From Vibrio sinaloensis (GTDB taxonomy: Bacteria; Pseudomonadota; Gammaproteobacteria; Enterobacterales; Vibrionaceae): 48,059 bases of DNA. Every line of letters begins with the position of its first letter. The first letter of the stretch is position 1. Below are positions 11,001-20,161 of this stretch, piece after piece. The stretch spans positions 1 through 48,059 of the forward strand of contig NZ_JWLV01000021.1 of assembly GCF_000808535.1 (NCBI RefSeq), read 5' to 3'. Made by a program: the position numbers and the translations under genes. The notes under the pieces were generated by a model that saw only the letters and a program-made list of their open reading frames with translations, searched no databases and was not told where the DNA came from.

Positions 11001-12296
11001 GACGGTAAGCTTGTTATCACTTCTCGTGCATCTGAACTAACCATCATTGATGAGTTCGGCCGTACGAAAGAGAAACACAAACTGCCTTACGGTTCTCTAC
11101 TGACTAAAGGCGACAACGACGCAGTTGAAGCTGGTGAAACAGTAGCTAACTGGGAAGCGCACACTATGCCAATCATCACTGAAGTGGCAGGTCGCATCCA
11201 GTTCGTAGACATGATCGATGGCGTAACAGTTTCTCGCCAAACAGATGACCTAACAGGTCTATCTTCAAGCGAAGTCACTGACGCAGCAGCTCGTCCATCT
11301 GCAGGTAAAGATATGCGTCCAGCTATCAAACTTGTTGATGCAGCAGGCAACGACGTAATGATTCCTGGTACTGAAATGCCAGCTCACTACTTCCTACCTG
11401 GTAAAGCGATCGTGAACATCGAAGACGGCGCAGAAGTAGGTGTGGGTGATACACTTGCACGTATTCCTCAGAAGTCTGGCGGTAACAAAGATATCACCGG
11501 TGGTCTTCCACGCGTTGCGGACCTATTCGAAGCACGTAAGCCAAAAGAGCCTGCGATTCTTGCTGAGAAGACGGGTACTGTTAGCTTCGGTAAAGAGACC
11601 AAAGGTAAGCGTCGTCTAGTTATCACTCAAGAGAGTGGTGAAGCGTACGAAGAGATGATTCCTAAGCATCGTCAGCTTAACGTTTTCGAAGGTGAAAAAG
11701 TTGAGTGTGGTGATGTAATTGCAGATGGTCCAGAGTCTCCACATGACATTCTACGTCTACGTGGTGTACACGCTGTGACTGAATACATCGCGAACGAAGT
11801 TCAAGAAGTATACCGTCTGCAAGGCGTTAAGATTAACGATAAGCACATTGAGACTATCGTTCGTCAGATGCTACGTAAGTGTACAATCACATTTGCTGGT
11901 GATTCTGAGTTCCTAGCAGGTGAGCAGGTTGAATACGCGAACGTTAAAGTTGCTAACCGTCAACTAGAAGCAGAAGGCAAAGAGCCAGCACGCTTCGAAC
12001 GTGAACTACTAGGTATCACGAAGGCGTCTCTAGCGACTGAATCGTTCATCTCTGCAGCATCGTTCCAGGAGACAACTCGCGTACTAACAGAAGCCGCGGT
12101 TTCTGGTAAGCGTGATGAGCTACGTGGTCTGAAAGAAAACGTAATTGTTGGTCGTCTAATCCCAGCAGGTACAGGTTTCGCATACCACCAAGAGCGTCAA
12201 GCTAAGCGTGTAGAAGAGCAAGAAGGTCCTTCAGCTGAACAAGCGACAGACAACCTTGCAGCACTGCTTAACGCAGGTTTCTCATCTGACGAGTAA
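8094..12296 (+). CDS. rpoC: DNA-directed RNA polymerase subunit beta'
   Basis: The beta' subunit carries the catalytic Mg2+ loop [12 protein letters not shown] (about residues 458-469), intact here. The N-terminal zinc site has C70, C72, C85 and C88 (CLCG...CEKC), and the second zinc site includes [11 protein letters not shown]. Length is 1400 residues, close to E. coli. Translation starts at GTG (8094), preceded by a strong AGGAG. The rpoB-rpoC gap contains a small hairpin (GCTCAC/GTGAGC, about 8046-8065) of unknown significance. Confidence 0.99.
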   Translation: MKDLLNFLKAQHKTEEFDAIKIGLSSPDMIRSWSFGEVKKPETINYRTFKPERDGLFCARIFGPVKDYECLCGKYKRLKHRGVICEKCGVEVTQTKVRRDRMGHIELASPVAHIWFLKSLPSRIGLLMDIPLRDIERVLYFEMYVVTEPGMTDLEKSQMLTEEEYLDRLEEWGDEFTAKMGAEAIKDLLASMDLPAEIEEMREELQSTNSETKRKKITKRLKLVEAFVQSGNNPEWMILTVLPVLPPDLRPLVPLDGGRFATSDLNDLYRRVINRNNRLKRLLELAAPDIIVRNEKRMLQESVDALLDNGRRGRAITGSNKRPLKSLADMIKGKQGRFRQNLLGKRVDYSGRSVITVGPYLRLHQCGLPKKMALELFKPFIYSKLETRGLATTIKAAKKMVEREEAVVWDILDEVIREHPVLLNRAPTLHRLGIQAFEPVLIEGKAIQLHPLVCAAYNADFDGDQMAVHVPLTLEAQLEARTLMMSTNNILSPASGDPIIVPSQDVVLGLYYMTRDKINVKGEGMYLASPAEAEKAYRTKTAELHARVKVRITETVKDEDGNSTTETKLVDTTIGRAMLWQIVPAGLPYSIVNQKLGKKQISNLLNEAYRKLGLKDTVIFADQIMYTGFAYAALSGVSVGIDDMVVPAAKYTEIEEAEAEVREIQEQYQSGLVTAGERYNKVIDIWASTNDRVAKAMMENLSSETVVNRDGDEEQQESFNSIYMMADSGARGSAAQIRQLAGMRGLMARPDGSIIETPITANFKEGLNVLQYFISTHGARKGLADTALKTANSGYLTRRLVDVAQDVVVTEHDCGTHEGVHMMPHIEGGDVKVALTELALGRVVAEDVLKPGTEDVLIPRNTLIDEKWCQIMEENSVDSMKVRSVVTCDTDFGCCAQCYGRDLARGHLVNQGEAVGVIAAQSIGEPGTQLTMRTFHIGGAASTAAAENSIQAKNTGTVKLHNAKFVTNKDGKLVITSRASELTIIDEFGRTKEKHKLPYGSLLTKGDNDAVEAGETVANWEAHTMPIITEVAGRIQFVDMIDGVTVSRQTDDLTGLSSSEVTDAAARPSAGKDMRPAIKLVDAAGNDVMIPGTEMPAHYFLPGKAIVNIEDGAEVGVGDTLARIPQKSGGNKDITGGLPRVADLFEARKPKEPAILAEKTGTVSFGKETKGKRRLVITQESGEAYEEMIPKHRQLNVFEGEKVECGDVIADGPESPHDILRLRGVHAVTEYIANEVQEVYRLQGVKINDKHIETIVRQMLRKCTITFAGDSEFLAGEQVEYANVKVANRQLEAEGKEPARFERELLGITKASLATESFISAASFQETTRVLTEAAVSGKRDELRGLKENVIVGRLIPAGTGFAYHQERQAKRVEEQEGPSAEQATDNLAALLNAGFSSDE

Positions 12297-12315
12297 TCGC
12301 AGATAAAGAAATGAC

Positions 12316-12341
12316 AAAAGGCACCTTCGGGTGCCTTTTTT
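12316..12341 (+). terminator. Rho-independent terminator after rpoC
   Basis: AAAAGGCACC and GGTGCCTTTTTT form a 6-bp GC-rich stem with a TTCG-type loop and a T6 tract. The flanking A4 also makes it usable for transcripts from rsd on the other strand. Confidence 0.93.
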
Positions 12342-12445
12342 GTGTCTATATCATGGGACTTTTGTTGCTGATAGCAGTGCCTGGAGGAAAGCATGGGGTC
12401 AACGTGTTTACGTTAACCCGTCGTGATGGCAAGTTATTTTCCTGG

Positions 12446-12934
12446 TTATGCGCCCGGTGGGATGGCTAAGCTGTCAGCGATCAACTGAATTAAGCTGTCT
12501 TCTACCTCAAAACGCATTTCTAACACTTCACCAACTGAGGACATGTCGGCTTCGAAGTCAGGCAGTTCATCTTCTGCGCTGACATTAACGTACTTGTCGT
12601 TGAATTCCAAAAGTGGGTCGGTAGTGAGTACAATCTTGGCGTAGGCGGCATCAATCTCGTTGTTTGTCTTAAAGCCGGTAGCTTGCCACTTTTCCATCAC
12701 CATGTCGTAAATTTTGAAATGGCCTTCGGAGATGTAGTCGACAACGTGATCGCAAAAAGAGCTAATTTGCTTAGGAGAAGGGAGTTCAGCCACGTTACTG
12801 TGCCCATTGACGGGCTGGAGAGAACCGAGTTTACAGTATTCAACAATCAGTGATTGTCGAGTTTCTAGCCAATGGTCAATGACTTCACTTGAGCCACCCC
12901 ACTGTTCTTGTGTTCTTTTTAGTTTATTTAGCAT
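12446..12934 (-). CDS. rsd: Regulator of sigma D (anti-sigma70 factor Rsd/AlgQ)
   Basis: Rsd binds region 4 of the housekeeping sigma factor and favours alternative sigma factors in stationary phase. The 162-residue protein has the family pattern: MLNKLKRTQEQWGGSSEVID at the N-terminus, HWLETRQSLIVEYCKL, FCDHVVDYISEGHFKIYD and VGEVLEMRFEVEDSLI. I chose the ATG at 12934 rather than that at 12940 because the GAGGG ribosome site is 7 nt upstream of it. It diverges from nudC, as in E. coli. The identification is by motif recall, not a database search. Confidence 0.88.
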   Translation of the reverse strand: MLNKLKRTQEQWGGSSEVIDHWLETRQSLIVEYCKLGSLQPVNGHSNVAELPSPKQISSFCDHVVDYISEGHFKIYDMVMEKWQATGFKTNNEIDAAYAKIVLTTDPLLEFNDKYVNVSAEDELPDFEADMSSVGEVLEMRFEVEDSLIQLIADSLAIPPGA

Positions 12935-12940
12935 GACCAT

Positions 12941-13119
12941 GCCCTCATGATCGGATCACACTCCGGTGATCATTACGCTTTGTAGTAACAAAGCTGTTCT
13001 AGAGATACAACCTCTTGTCCTTACTAGAATTTATAGCCAGAAAATTGCCTTACTACAAACTCTGGTATGAATTTAGATTGCCAGTAAAATGGTTTGACTG
13101 CAAGTGAAGAGGATGGACA
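12941..13119. promoter_or_regulatory. rsd-nudC divergent intergenic region
   Basis: The 179-bp region must hold divergent promoters, but I see no convincing -35/-10 pair. Nested inverted repeats lie just before rsd: GATCAC (12954-12959) with GTGATC (12966-12971), inside ATGATC (12947-12952) with GATCAT (12968-12973, partly overlapping the inner arm). CTTTG/CAAAG also forms a small stem nearby. Confidence 0.35.
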
Positions 13120-13908
13120 ATGTTAAATAAAGGTGACATCAACCCTATGCATAACTGTTACTGGTGTGTTGTGTCTGGGAGTGACATTTGGTTGTTAGAC
13201 GGAAGATTACCCAAAGGCAGCAGCCATGAATTAGATCTACCTCTAGAGCTTGCCACTGAAGTGGGCGTCTATAAAGGGATACCAGTGATGTGGCTTAATG
13301 AAGCGGATTTGAGCTGCGACTATGTGCTAACGTCACTGCGAGATTGTTTGCATTTTCCTGAGCCCTTGTTTTTGCTGATGAGCAAAGCCATTCAATATGG
13401 CCATATGAACCAATCAATGCGCTTTTGTCCCCAATGTGGAGGCCGTAATCACCTCAATCACAATCAACTGGCCATGCAATGTGGTGATTGTCGGACATTG
13501 CATTATCCAAGAATTTTTCCATGCATCATCGTTGCTGTCCGTAAAGACAGCCAACTGCTGCTTGCCCAACATCCAAGGCATCGTAATGGTATGTATACCG
13601 TCATTGCGGGCTTCTTGGAGGTAGGAGAAACCCTAGAGCAATGTGTTGCCCGCGAAGTCAAAGAAGAAACCGGTATTGAGGTGACCAACATTCGCTACGT
13701 TGGCAGTCAGCCATGGGCGTTTCCATCCAGTATGATGATGGGATTTCTTGCCGATTATCAATCTGGCACGTTAAAGCCGGATTATAGTGAGCTGAGTGAC
13801 GCTCGTTGGTTCCACCCTAACGATATGCCGCCAGTCGCCCCCAAAGGGACGATTGCTCGTGAACTTATTGAAACGACATGCCAGCTAATAAATGACTTAG
13901 AGTCTTGA
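13120..13908 (+). CDS. nudC: NADH pyrophosphatase / RNA NAD-decapping hydrolase NudC
   Basis: NudC hydrolyses NADH and removes 5' NAD caps from RNA. The 262-residue protein has an N-terminal domain, a zinc ribbon with CPQCGG and CGDC (about residues 104-125), the Nudix box ([20 protein letters not shown], about 164-183) and the NudC-specific SQPWAFP motif just after it. The ATG at 13120 follows GAGGA with good spacing. It stands next to rsd and hemE as in E. coli. Confidence 0.96.
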   Translation: MLNKGDINPMHNCYWCVVSGSDIWLLDGRLPKGSSHELDLPLELATEVGVYKGIPVMWLNEADLSCDYVLTSLRDCLHFPEPLFLLMSKAIQYGHMNQSMRFCPQCGGRNHLNHNQLAMQCGDCRTLHYPRIFPCIIVAVRKDSQLLLAQHPRHRNGMYTVIAGFLEVGETLEQCVAREVKEETGIEVTNIRYVGSQPWAFPSSMMMGFLADYQSGTLKPDYSELSDARWFHPNDMPPVAPKGTIARELIETTCQLINDLES

Positions 13909-13917
13909 AAAATAGGC

Positions 13918-13941
13918 AAAAAAAACCCTCCGAGAAGGAGG
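13918..13941 (-). terminator. Terminator oriented on the minus strand
   Basis: CCCTCC (13925-13930) pairs with GGAGGG (13936-13941) around a 5-nt loop. Read on the minus strand, seven T follow (A7 at 13918-13924 on the plus strand). On the plus strand no T tract follows, so it is a poor terminator for nudC. No minus-strand protein gene enters it, which points to a short minus-strand transcript. Confidence 0.7.
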
Positions 13942-14080
13942 GGGTAAGTAAGATGTCGTTATGAGATGCCAAGCACTGAGTGCTCGGTTTATAATTGTAG
14001 TTTTCGCTAGCAAACAAATTTTTAACACCCTTACTGAATGGGTGCAAATTAAGCACTGATTTTATAGTTAATAACTTGAT
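13918..14080 (-). ncRNA. Candidate minus-strand small RNA between nudC and hemE
   Basis: This 230-bp gap has no gene on the plus strand. On the minus strand a stem CACCC/GGGTG (about 14023-14043), a small palindromic stem AGCACTGAGTGCT (13970-13982) and a perfect T7 terminator occur in order. A TATAAA (minus strand, 14060-14065) could be the -10, but the best -35 candidate (TTGCAA, 14085-14090) is 19 bp away, so the promoter is weak. This is inferred from structure only. Confidence 0.3.
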
Positions 14081-14168
14081 CTAGGTTGCAAAGCACACAG
14101 CTTTTGCGAGCCAAACAGTGTTAGAATAACGGCCACAAAAAGTGAGTCTAAAGAATCGGATATACGGA

Positions 14169-15236
14169 ATGACAGAATTAAAAAATGATCGTTACCTGCG
14201 CGCTCTGCTCAAGCAGCCAGTCGATTACACACCAGTATGGATGATGCGCCAAGCAGGTCGATACCTTCCAGAATATAAAGCAACGCGTGCTGAAGCCGGT
14301 GATTTTATGTCACTGTGTAAAAACGCTGAGCTCGCGTCAGAGGTAACTCTTCAGCCACTGCGTCGTTTTCCTTTGGATGCTGCGATTCTATTCTCTGATA
14401 TTCTAACTATCCCAGATGCAATGGGCCTTGAACTTCGTTTCGCTGCCGGTGAAGGTCCAGTATTCGACAAGCCAATTACCTGCAAAGCGGACGTAGAAAA
14501 GATCGGTATTCCCGATCCTGAAGGTGAACTGAAGTACGTAATGAACGCTGTGCGTCAGATCCGTAAAGATCTGAACGGTGGTGTCCCATTGATCGGTTTC
14601 TCTGGCAGCCCATGGACGCTCGCGACTTACATGGTTGAAGGTGGTAGCTCTAAGGCCTTCACTAAGATCAAAAAGATGATGTACGCTGAGCCACAAACGC
14701 TACATCTGTTGCTTGATAAGTTAGCAGATAGCGTGATTGAGTACTTAAACGCGCAGATCAAAGCGGGTGCGCAATCTGTGATGGTATTTGATACTTGGGG
14801 TGGCGTGCTGACTCCTCGTGACTACAACCTATTCTCGCTGCAATACATGCACAAGATTGTCGACGGTCTAATCCGTGAAAACGACGGTCGTCGTGTTCCT
14901 GTTACCCTATTCACTAAGAATGGTGGCATGTGGCTGGAGCAGATTGCAGCAACGGGCTGTGATGCGGTAGGTCTAGACTGGACTATCAACATTGCAGACG
15001 CAAAAGCGCGTATCGGCGATAAAGTGGCTCTACAAGGTAATATGGACCCATCAATGCTTTACGCTTCACCAGAGCGTATCCGTGAAGAAGTCGCGGGTAT
15101 TCTAGAAGGCTTTGGTGATGCAGGTACTGGTCACGTGTTCAACCTAGGTCACGGTATCCATTTGGATGTGCCGCCAGAAAACGCAGGCGTATTTGTTGAA
15201 GCCGTACATGAGCTATCTAAGCCGTACCACAAATAA
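14169..15236 (+). CDS. hemE: Uroporphyrinogen decarboxylase
   Basis: HemE removes four acetate carboxyls from uroporphyrinogen III to give coproporphyrinogen III in cytosolic haem synthesis. The 355-residue protein contains the invariant [16 protein letters not shown] (with the substrate-binding arginines), [29 protein letters not shown] and the C-terminal [17 protein letters not shown] start at the ATG at 14169 ([16 protein letters not shown]), which matches the E. coli N-terminus and follows a GGA-type ribosome site. The frame is open nine codons further upstream. Confidence 0.98.
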   Translation: MTELKNDRYLRALLKQPVDYTPVWMMRQAGRYLPEYKATRAEAGDFMSLCKNAELASEVTLQPLRRFPLDAAILFSDILTIPDAMGLELRFAAGEGPVFDKPITCKADVEKIGIPDPEGELKYVMNAVRQIRKDLNGGVPLIGFSGSPWTLATYMVEGGSSKAFTKIKKMMYAEPQTLHLLLDKLADSVIEYLNAQIKAGAQSVMVFDTWGGVLTPRDYNLFSLQYMHKIVDGLIRENDGRRVPVTLFTKNGGMWLEQIAATGCDAVGLDWTINIADAKARIGDKVALQGNMDPSMLYASPERIREEVAGILEGFGDAGTGHVFNLGHGIHLDVPPENAGVFVEAVHELSKPYHK

Positions 15237-15251
15237 CTAAGTAACTGATTG

Positions 15252-15281
15252 AAAGCGCCTGATATGACCAGGCGCTTTTTT
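15252..15281 (+). terminator. Rho-independent terminator after hemE
   Basis: AAGCGCCTG and CAGGCGCTT form a 9-bp stem with a 7-nt loop, running into T6. Confidence 0.93.
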
Positions 15282-15342
15282 GTTATGGGTTACACTAACC
15301 GCTATACTGCACAAGAGAAATGGAAGAGGGTACGGAATAATA

Positions 15343-15978
15343 ATGAAAACACGCGACAAAATAGTGTTGGCAGCGTTAGAACTATTTAATCAACACGGTG
15401 AACGTAACATCACCACGAATCACATTGCTGCGCATATCGACATCAGTCCGGGAAACCTTTATTACCACTTCCGCAACAAGCAAGAGATCGTCCGCGAGAT
15501 TTTTGCACTTTATTCGAATGAGCTTCTAGAGCGCTTCACCCCAATCCAAGCTCAGCAGGAAAGTCTAGTGATGCTCAAGCATTATCTGGATTCTATTTTT
15601 ACTTTGATGTGGAAATACCGATTCTTTTACGCCAACTTGCCAGAGATTCTGCAGCGAGACGAACAGTTGCATGAGGAATACATTCAGGTACAGGAAAAGT
15701 TACAAACCAATCTAGTTAACATTATGCGAGTCTTTGTCGGGTTGGAGCTGCTGAATGTCGAAGAGAACGAAATGAAGCCTCTCGTCACGACACTGCATCT
15801 GATTGCGTGCAGCTGGCTAGGCTATCAAGCCGCGATGTCACCAAAGACTCAAATCACGGAGCAAGTCATCCACCAAGGTATGTTGCAAATGATCGCCGTG
15901 GTGAAGCCCAAAGCGACCGAACAAGGTCTTGAGCAACTACAGCTGCTAGAAGATGGAGTGAAAGCAATCCACGCATAA
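15343..15978 (+). CDS. TetR/AcrR-family transcriptional regulator
   Basis: The 211-residue protein has a typical TetR helix-turn-helix at the N-terminus: residues 1-50 include RDKIVLAALELFNQHGERN and the recognition-helix region ISPGNLYYHFRNKQEI. The rest is an all-helical ligand/dimer domain whose effector I cannot predict. I start at the ATG at 15343 (MKTRDKIV). The longer frame upstream would overlap the hemE terminator. It sits alone between hemE and the DHH gene, so its target is not evident from context. Confidence 0.9.
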   Translation: MKTRDKIVLAALELFNQHGERNITTNHIAAHIDISPGNLYYHFRNKQEIVREIFALYSNELLERFTPIQAQQESLVMLKHYLDSIFTLMWKYRFFYANLPEILQRDEQLHEEYIQVQEKLQTNLVNIMRVFVGLELLNVEENEMKPLVTTLHLIACSWLGYQAAMSPKTQITEQVIHQGMLQMIAVVKPKATEQGLEQLQLLEDGVKAIHA

Positions 15979-16040
15979 GTGCTTGTCTCGCATCGAATCT
16001 TACCTAAGATATAACCAATTCAAATTGTCCTCAGTTTTCG

Positions 16041-16076
16041 AACCCATTAAAGTGTAGTCAGATACTTTGATGGGTT
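16041..16076 (+). promoter_or_regulatory. Hairpin covering the ribosome site of the DHH gene
   Basis: AACCCATTAAAGT (16041-16053) and ACTTTGATGGGTT (16064-16076) pair over 13 positions, one as G-U, around a 10-nt loop. The 3' arm contains the only SD-like sequence (GATGGG) and ends 6 nt before the ATG at 16083. No T tract follows, so it is unlikely to be the TetR-gene terminator. It may hide the ribosome site. Confidence 0.55.
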
Positions 16077-16082
16077 TATTCT

Positions 16083-17051
16083 ATGCACTACGATGTTTTT
16101 AATGGCGATGCGGATGGCATCATCGCTCTGTTGCAACTGCGCTTGGCTCAGCCCATGGAATCCACGTTAGTGACGGGAGTTAAGCGAGATGTTCAACTGC
16201 TAAAGACGTTGTCGGTATCTGCCGGTGATACTCTTACCGTTCTTGATATCTCTATGGCTCAGAACCATGCTGAACTTCGTCAGGCGTTGGCTAGCGGCGC
16301 TCGAGTGTTTTACGCGGATCACCATAAAGCAGGAGAGATTCCTGACCATCCGAATCTAGAGGCGCATATTGACCTAGACGCAAACACTTGTACCGCACTG
16401 ATAGTCGATGAGCTGTTAAACGGCCGCTTCCATACTTGGGCGATTACCGCTGCATATGGTGACAATCTGGTAGCTAAAGCGGAACAACTGGCTGACAAGG
16501 CGGGTTTGAGCGTATTGGAGAAAGCGCAACTCAAAGAGCTAGGAACCCTGATCAACTACAATGGATATGGCGCGAATGTTGGCGATCTTCATTATGCTCC
16601 GGATGATCTTTTTAAAGCGCTGTTAGCTTACGATACCCCCTTTGCGTTACTTGCTGACAAATCATCGCCATTCTACGTACTTCAGTCAGCGTATCAGCAG
16701 GATATGGACCTAGCGTTAACGACCAAAGCGCAATATCAAAGTGAGGTGTTAGGTGTGTTCGCACTGCCTAATTGTGCCGCCTCAAGAAGAATCAGTGGTG
16801 TGTATGGCAATCTCTTAGCCAACCAGTCTCCCGATCGTGCGCATGCCGTATTGACCCAAAACAGTGATGGAACGTATACCGTCTCATTGAGAGCACCATT
16901 GAATAACAAGCAAGGTGCCGGAGATATTTGTTCTCAGTTCGTCACTGGCGGTGGTCGCGCAGCCGCCGGCGGTGTGAACGCTTTACCTAAAGAGCAGCTT
17001 GAGCACTTTATTGAGATTGTTGAGGCTTACTATCGTGGCCAGTCCATTTAA
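16083..17051 (+). CDS. DHH-family phosphoesterase
   Basis: The 322-residue protein belongs to the DHH superfamily of metal-dependent phosphoesterases (which includes RecJ and NrnA-type nucleases). The N-terminal aspartate motif FNGDADGI (residues 6-13) and the name-giving motif YADHH (about 80-84) are present. A glycine-rich C-terminal motif, GGGRAAAGG (about 289-297), fits a DHHA1-type substrate-binding part. The substrate is unknown; small nucleotides or nucleic acid ends are the family norm. Only 5 bp separate its stop from that of convergent envC. Confidence 0.85.
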   Translation: MHYDVFNGDADGIIALLQLRLAQPMESTLVTGVKRDVQLLKTLSVSAGDTLTVLDISMAQNHAELRQALASGARVFYADHHKAGEIPDHPNLEAHIDLDANTCTALIVDELLNGRFHTWAITAAYGDNLVAKAEQLADKAGLSVLEKAQLKELGTLINYNGYGANVGDLHYAPDDLFKALLAYDTPFALLADKSSPFYVLQSAYQQDMDLALTTKAQYQSEVLGVFALPNCAASRRISGVYGNLLANQSPDRAHAVLTQNSDGTYTVSLRAPLNNKQGAGDICSQFVTGGGRAAAGGVNALPKEQLEHFIEIVEAYYRGQSI

Positions 17052-17056
17052 GCAAA

Positions 17057-18187
17057 TTAGCGGGTTAACCACGATTTAGGGTTTTGGGTTTTGCTGTTTC
17101 GGCGAATCTCAAAGTAGAGTGATGGTCTTGATTGTCCGCCAGTATCTCCCACGAGGGCGATGGTTTCTCCCGCAGTGACCTTGTCGCCTTCTTTCTTTAG
17201 CAGGCTTTGATTAAAGCCGTATAGCGTCATATCGCCTTTGCCGTGGTCAAGCAAAACAACCAAGCCATAGCCACGTAGATAATCCGCAAAGACCACTGTG
17301 CCTGAATAGACGGCTTTCACTGACTGACCGTAGTTGGCGTTGATGACCATACCTTTCCAGTTAAGCTGGCCAGTTTGTTTTGTCCCGTAATTATGTAGCA
17401 CTCTACCTTTGACCGGCCAAGGCAGTTTGCCTTTTTGGCGAGCTAAACCGTCCATAGGCACCGCATTTCGCTTCGCGGCTTTGGCGATTTCTGCTTTTAG
17501 GCGAGTTTCATTGCGCTGAAGTTCTGACAGGTACACTTTGTCGTTTGAAATGCTCTTCTTAATTTTCGAGACCGTTCCTTTGCGCTGCGATTGTGTTTTT
17601 GTTAATTGATCGCTTTTTTGGGTTTGTTGCGTTAGGAGTGCCGTTATCTCTTGTTGCTCAAGTTTGAGTTGCTGATGGCTGAGTTCAAGTTGCTCGACCG
17701 TTTGCTCTAGCTCATGAATTGTCTCAGCGCGTTGTTTGGCTAAGTGTTGAAAATACTGACTTATCCTATCTTCTTCGACACCATGATTGAGTATGTTAGA
17801 AGAGGATTTAGCGCGTTGGGTGATGTAATAGGTCTGGACTAACTCTGCAAGCTTGTCGCTTTGCGCTTTCTTCTGCGCTTCTAAGCGCGAGATGTTCTCT
17901 TGCAGGGACTCGATGTTCTGATTGGTTTGGTCGAGTGATGCCTTCGTCTTTTTGATATCACTGCGTAAACGCGCAATTGTGGTTTCCTGATTGCGGAGTG
18001 ACTTTTGTAGGTCGTCGAGCTTTTTTTGTTGGCTACTTAAGGATTGTTTTTGGCGCGATATTTCACCACTCACGCCCTTCAATTCTGCGTCTGAGGCCGC
18101 ATAACTGATAGAGGTTGAACTCAGGGAGAGGATGAACCCAAGCGCGCACAACGTGAAATACGCAGAAACAGTCCTTGGTCGAATCAC
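17057..18187 (-). CDS. envC: Murein hydrolase activator EnvC
   Basis: EnvC is the periplasmic activator that, recruited by FtsEX, switches on the septal amidases AmiA/AmiB. An amidase of that type is encoded at 31.4 kb. The 376-residue protein has a signal peptide (about 1-30, ending SISYAA), a long coiled coil (about 35-245) and a C-terminal LytM domain. The LytM domain is degenerate as in E. coli EnvC: HGKGDMTLYGFN and SLYFEIRR lack the zinc-binding histidines, so it should be a non-enzymatic regulator. It lies downstream of gpmI, as in E. coli. Confidence 0.94.
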   Translation of the reverse strand: MIRPRTVSAYFTLCALGFILSLSSTSISYAASDAELKGVSGEISRQKQSLSSQQKKLDDLQKSLRNQETTIARLRSDIKKTKASLDQTNQNIESLQENISRLEAQKKAQSDKLAELVQTYYITQRAKSSSNILNHGVEEDRISQYFQHLAKQRAETIHELEQTVEQLELSHQQLKLEQQEITALLTQQTQKSDQLTKTQSQRKGTVSKIKKSISNDKVYLSELQRNETRLKAEIAKAAKRNAVPMDGLARQKGKLPWPVKGRVLHNYGTKQTGQLNWKGMVINANYGQSVKAVYSGTVVFADYLRGYGLVVLLDHGKGDMTLYGFNQSLLKKEGDKVTAGETIALVGDTGGQSRPSLYFEIRRNSKTQNPKSWLTR

Positions 18188-18343
18188 TATCTATATCCTA
18201 TCTGAGCCATATCTTTGAGAGAAAAACAGTATACCCAAACCTTTTGTGGGGAAGAAAGGAGAATGTGAAAAGTTGCACGTCGGCTATCTCGTTATTGTTT
18301 GAATTGACTATGTTCTAATTCAAGCGCACTAAATCGGTGGGCA

Positions 18344-18371
18344 CAAAAAACCCGAGCAAAGCTCGGGTTTG
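18344..18371 (-). terminator. Rho-independent terminator after gpmI
   Basis: On the minus strand, AACCCGAGC and GCTCGGGTT form a 9-bp stem with a 3-nt loop, followed by T6. It lies about 20 bp after the gpmI stop, so envC (beyond it) probably has its own promoter or depends on read-through. Confidence 0.9.
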
Positions 18372-18391
18372 TATTCGTCATTCTAGAAGGT

Positions 18392-19924
18392 TTACTTCAC
18401 AAGAACCGTACCAGTCATTTCAGCTGGGATCTCTAGACCTGTTAGCGCTAGCATTGTTGGTGCTAGGTCAGACAGTTTACCGCCTTCTTTGAACTCAACG
18501 TCTTTGTCACCAACGTAGATTAGCGGCACTGGTAGGTTAGTGTGCGCAGTGTGAGTGCCACCTGTTTCTGGGTCTACCATCATTTCTGCGTTACCGTGGT
18601 CAGCAGTGATCAGCATTTGACCGCCGACTTCTTCGATAGCTGCTGTTACTTTAGCTACACACTCGTCCATTGCTTCAATTGCTTGAACGGCTGCTTCGTA
18701 AACGCCAGTGTGGCCAACCATATCTGGGTTCGGGTAGTTACAGATGATGGTGTCATACTTACCAGACTTGATAGCCGCAACCATCTTCTCAGTCAGTTCA
18801 GCTGAGCTCATCTCTGGCTGTAGGTCGTAAGTTGCTACTTTTGGTGAAGCAACAAGTTGACGCTCTTCGCCTTCGAACTCGTTCTCAACACCGCCGTTGA
18901 AGAAGAAAGTTACGTGCGCGTATTTCTCAGTTTCAGAGATACGTAGCTGAGTTTTACCTTGCTTAGATAGCCACTCACCGTAAGTGTTGTCTAGAGACGC
19001 TGGTGGGAATGCGATCGCTAGTGGGATATCTGCTGCGTATTGCGTTAGCATCACAAAGTTGATTGCAGGGAATACAGCGCGCTCAAAGCCATCAAACGCA
19101 GGTACGAAAGTACGAGTGATTTGGCGAGCACGGTCAGCGCGGTAGTTCATGAAGATTACTGCATCGCCGTCTGCGATTACTGCATCTTCTTGACCTTCTG
19201 CTTTGATTGCTGTCGCTTTAACGAACTCATCATTTTCGTCACGAGCGTAAGCCGCTTCAAGGCCTGCTACAGCTGAATCGAACGTGAATTCTGCTTTCGC
19301 TTGAGTTAGAAGATCGTAAGCAACTTGTACGCGATCCCAGTTGTTGTCACGGTCCATAGCGTAGTAACGACCAACTAGAGAAGCCACACGGCCTTTGCCT
19401 AGTTTAGCGAATAGCTCGTCAAAGCGTTTTAGTGAGTTTTCTGCGCTGCGTGGTGGCGTGTCACGGCCGTCTAGGAAGCAGTGTAGGTAAATCTTCTCTG
19501 CGCCACGTGCTGCTGCCATTTCTACGGCTGCGTAGATGTGATCTTCGTGAGAGTGTACGCCACCTGGAGACATCAGACCCATGATGTGGACTGCTTTGTC
19601 CGCTTTAACCGCTGAATCAATCGCTTCTACGATAGCTGGAGTTTCAGCAAACTCACCGTCAGTAATAGATTTAGTGATGCGAGTTAGGTCTTGGTATACC
19701 ACGCGGCCTGCGCCGATGTTAGTGTGGCCAACTTCTGAGTTACCCATTTGACCGTCAGGTAGGCCAACATCCATGCCAGAAGCAGAGATTAGAGTGTTTG
19801 GTTTATTAGCAAACAGGCTGTCTAGGAAAGGAGTTTTCGCGTTTGCGATTGCGTTGCTTGCTGTATCTTCACGGTGACCGTAACCGTCAAGAATAACTAG
19901 AGCCATAGGCTTCTTAGCTGTCAT
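18392..19924 (-). CDS. gpmI: 2,3-bisphosphoglycerate-independent phosphoglycerate mutase
   Basis: GpmI interconverts 3- and 2-phosphoglycerate in glycolysis using two Mn2+ ions. The 510-residue protein is of the alkaline-phosphatase superfamily: metal-binding DGYGHRED near the N-terminus, the phospho-serine motif [11 protein letters not shown] (about 60-70), HEDHIYA, and C-terminal [10 protein letters not shown] and [14 protein letters not shown] start at the ATG at 19924 ([14 protein letters not shown]) because a GAGGT ribosome site lies 8 nt upstream. The frame extends eight codons further to a TTG. Codon use is strongly biased, as for a highly expressed gene. Confidence 0.98.
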   Translation of the reverse strand: MTAKKPMALVILDGYGHREDTASNAIANAKTPFLDSLFANKPNTLISASGMDVGLPDGQMGNSEVGHTNIGAGRVVYQDLTRITKSITDGEFAETPAIVEAIDSAVKADKAVHIMGLMSPGGVHSHEDHIYAAVEMAAARGAEKIYLHCFLDGRDTPPRSAENSLKRFDELFAKLGKGRVASLVGRYYAMDRDNNWDRVQVAYDLLTQAKAEFTFDSAVAGLEAAYARDENDEFVKATAIKAEGQEDAVIADGDAVIFMNYRADRARQITRTFVPAFDGFERAVFPAINFVMLTQYAADIPLAIAFPPASLDNTYGEWLSKQGKTQLRISETEKYAHVTFFFNGGVENEFEGEERQLVASPKVATYDLQPEMSSAELTEKMVAAIKSGKYDTIICNYPNPDMVGHTGVYEAAVQAIEAMDECVAKVTAAIEEVGGQMLITADHGNAEMMVDPETGGTHTAHTNLPVPLIYVGDKDVEFKEGGKLSDLAPTMLALTGLEIPAEMTGTVLVK

Positions 19925-20161
19925 AGTGATGACCTCGTCAAATTTCAAAGTAACTTTGGAAACTAAATTAGCGTAATTTTACTACACTTTTTAACCAAAA
20001 CTGTAGGTTAAGATCAAATATTGTTTGTGAAATATTGTTGTTATCTTTCACCCTATAATTTGTATGTATACGTTTGCCCAGTGCGTTTTACTCTTTTTCA
20101 AGTATGATTCTCCCTCAATGGTAGAGAAAGAAAAGCAGATATCACCGATTTCTGTAATAGG

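Noticed and set aside
12380..12415. Imperfect inverted repeat GGGTCAACG/CGTTAACCC as an rsd terminator
   Set aside because: It pairs with one G-U on the minus strand, but only a short pyrimidine-rich stretch and no T tract follows. The rpoC terminator is bidirectional and can serve rsd.
13865..14056. 63-codon minus-strand frame between nudC and hemE
   Set aside because: It reads straight through the minus-strand terminator into nudC and has no ribosome site. A small RNA explains the terminator better than a peptide gene.
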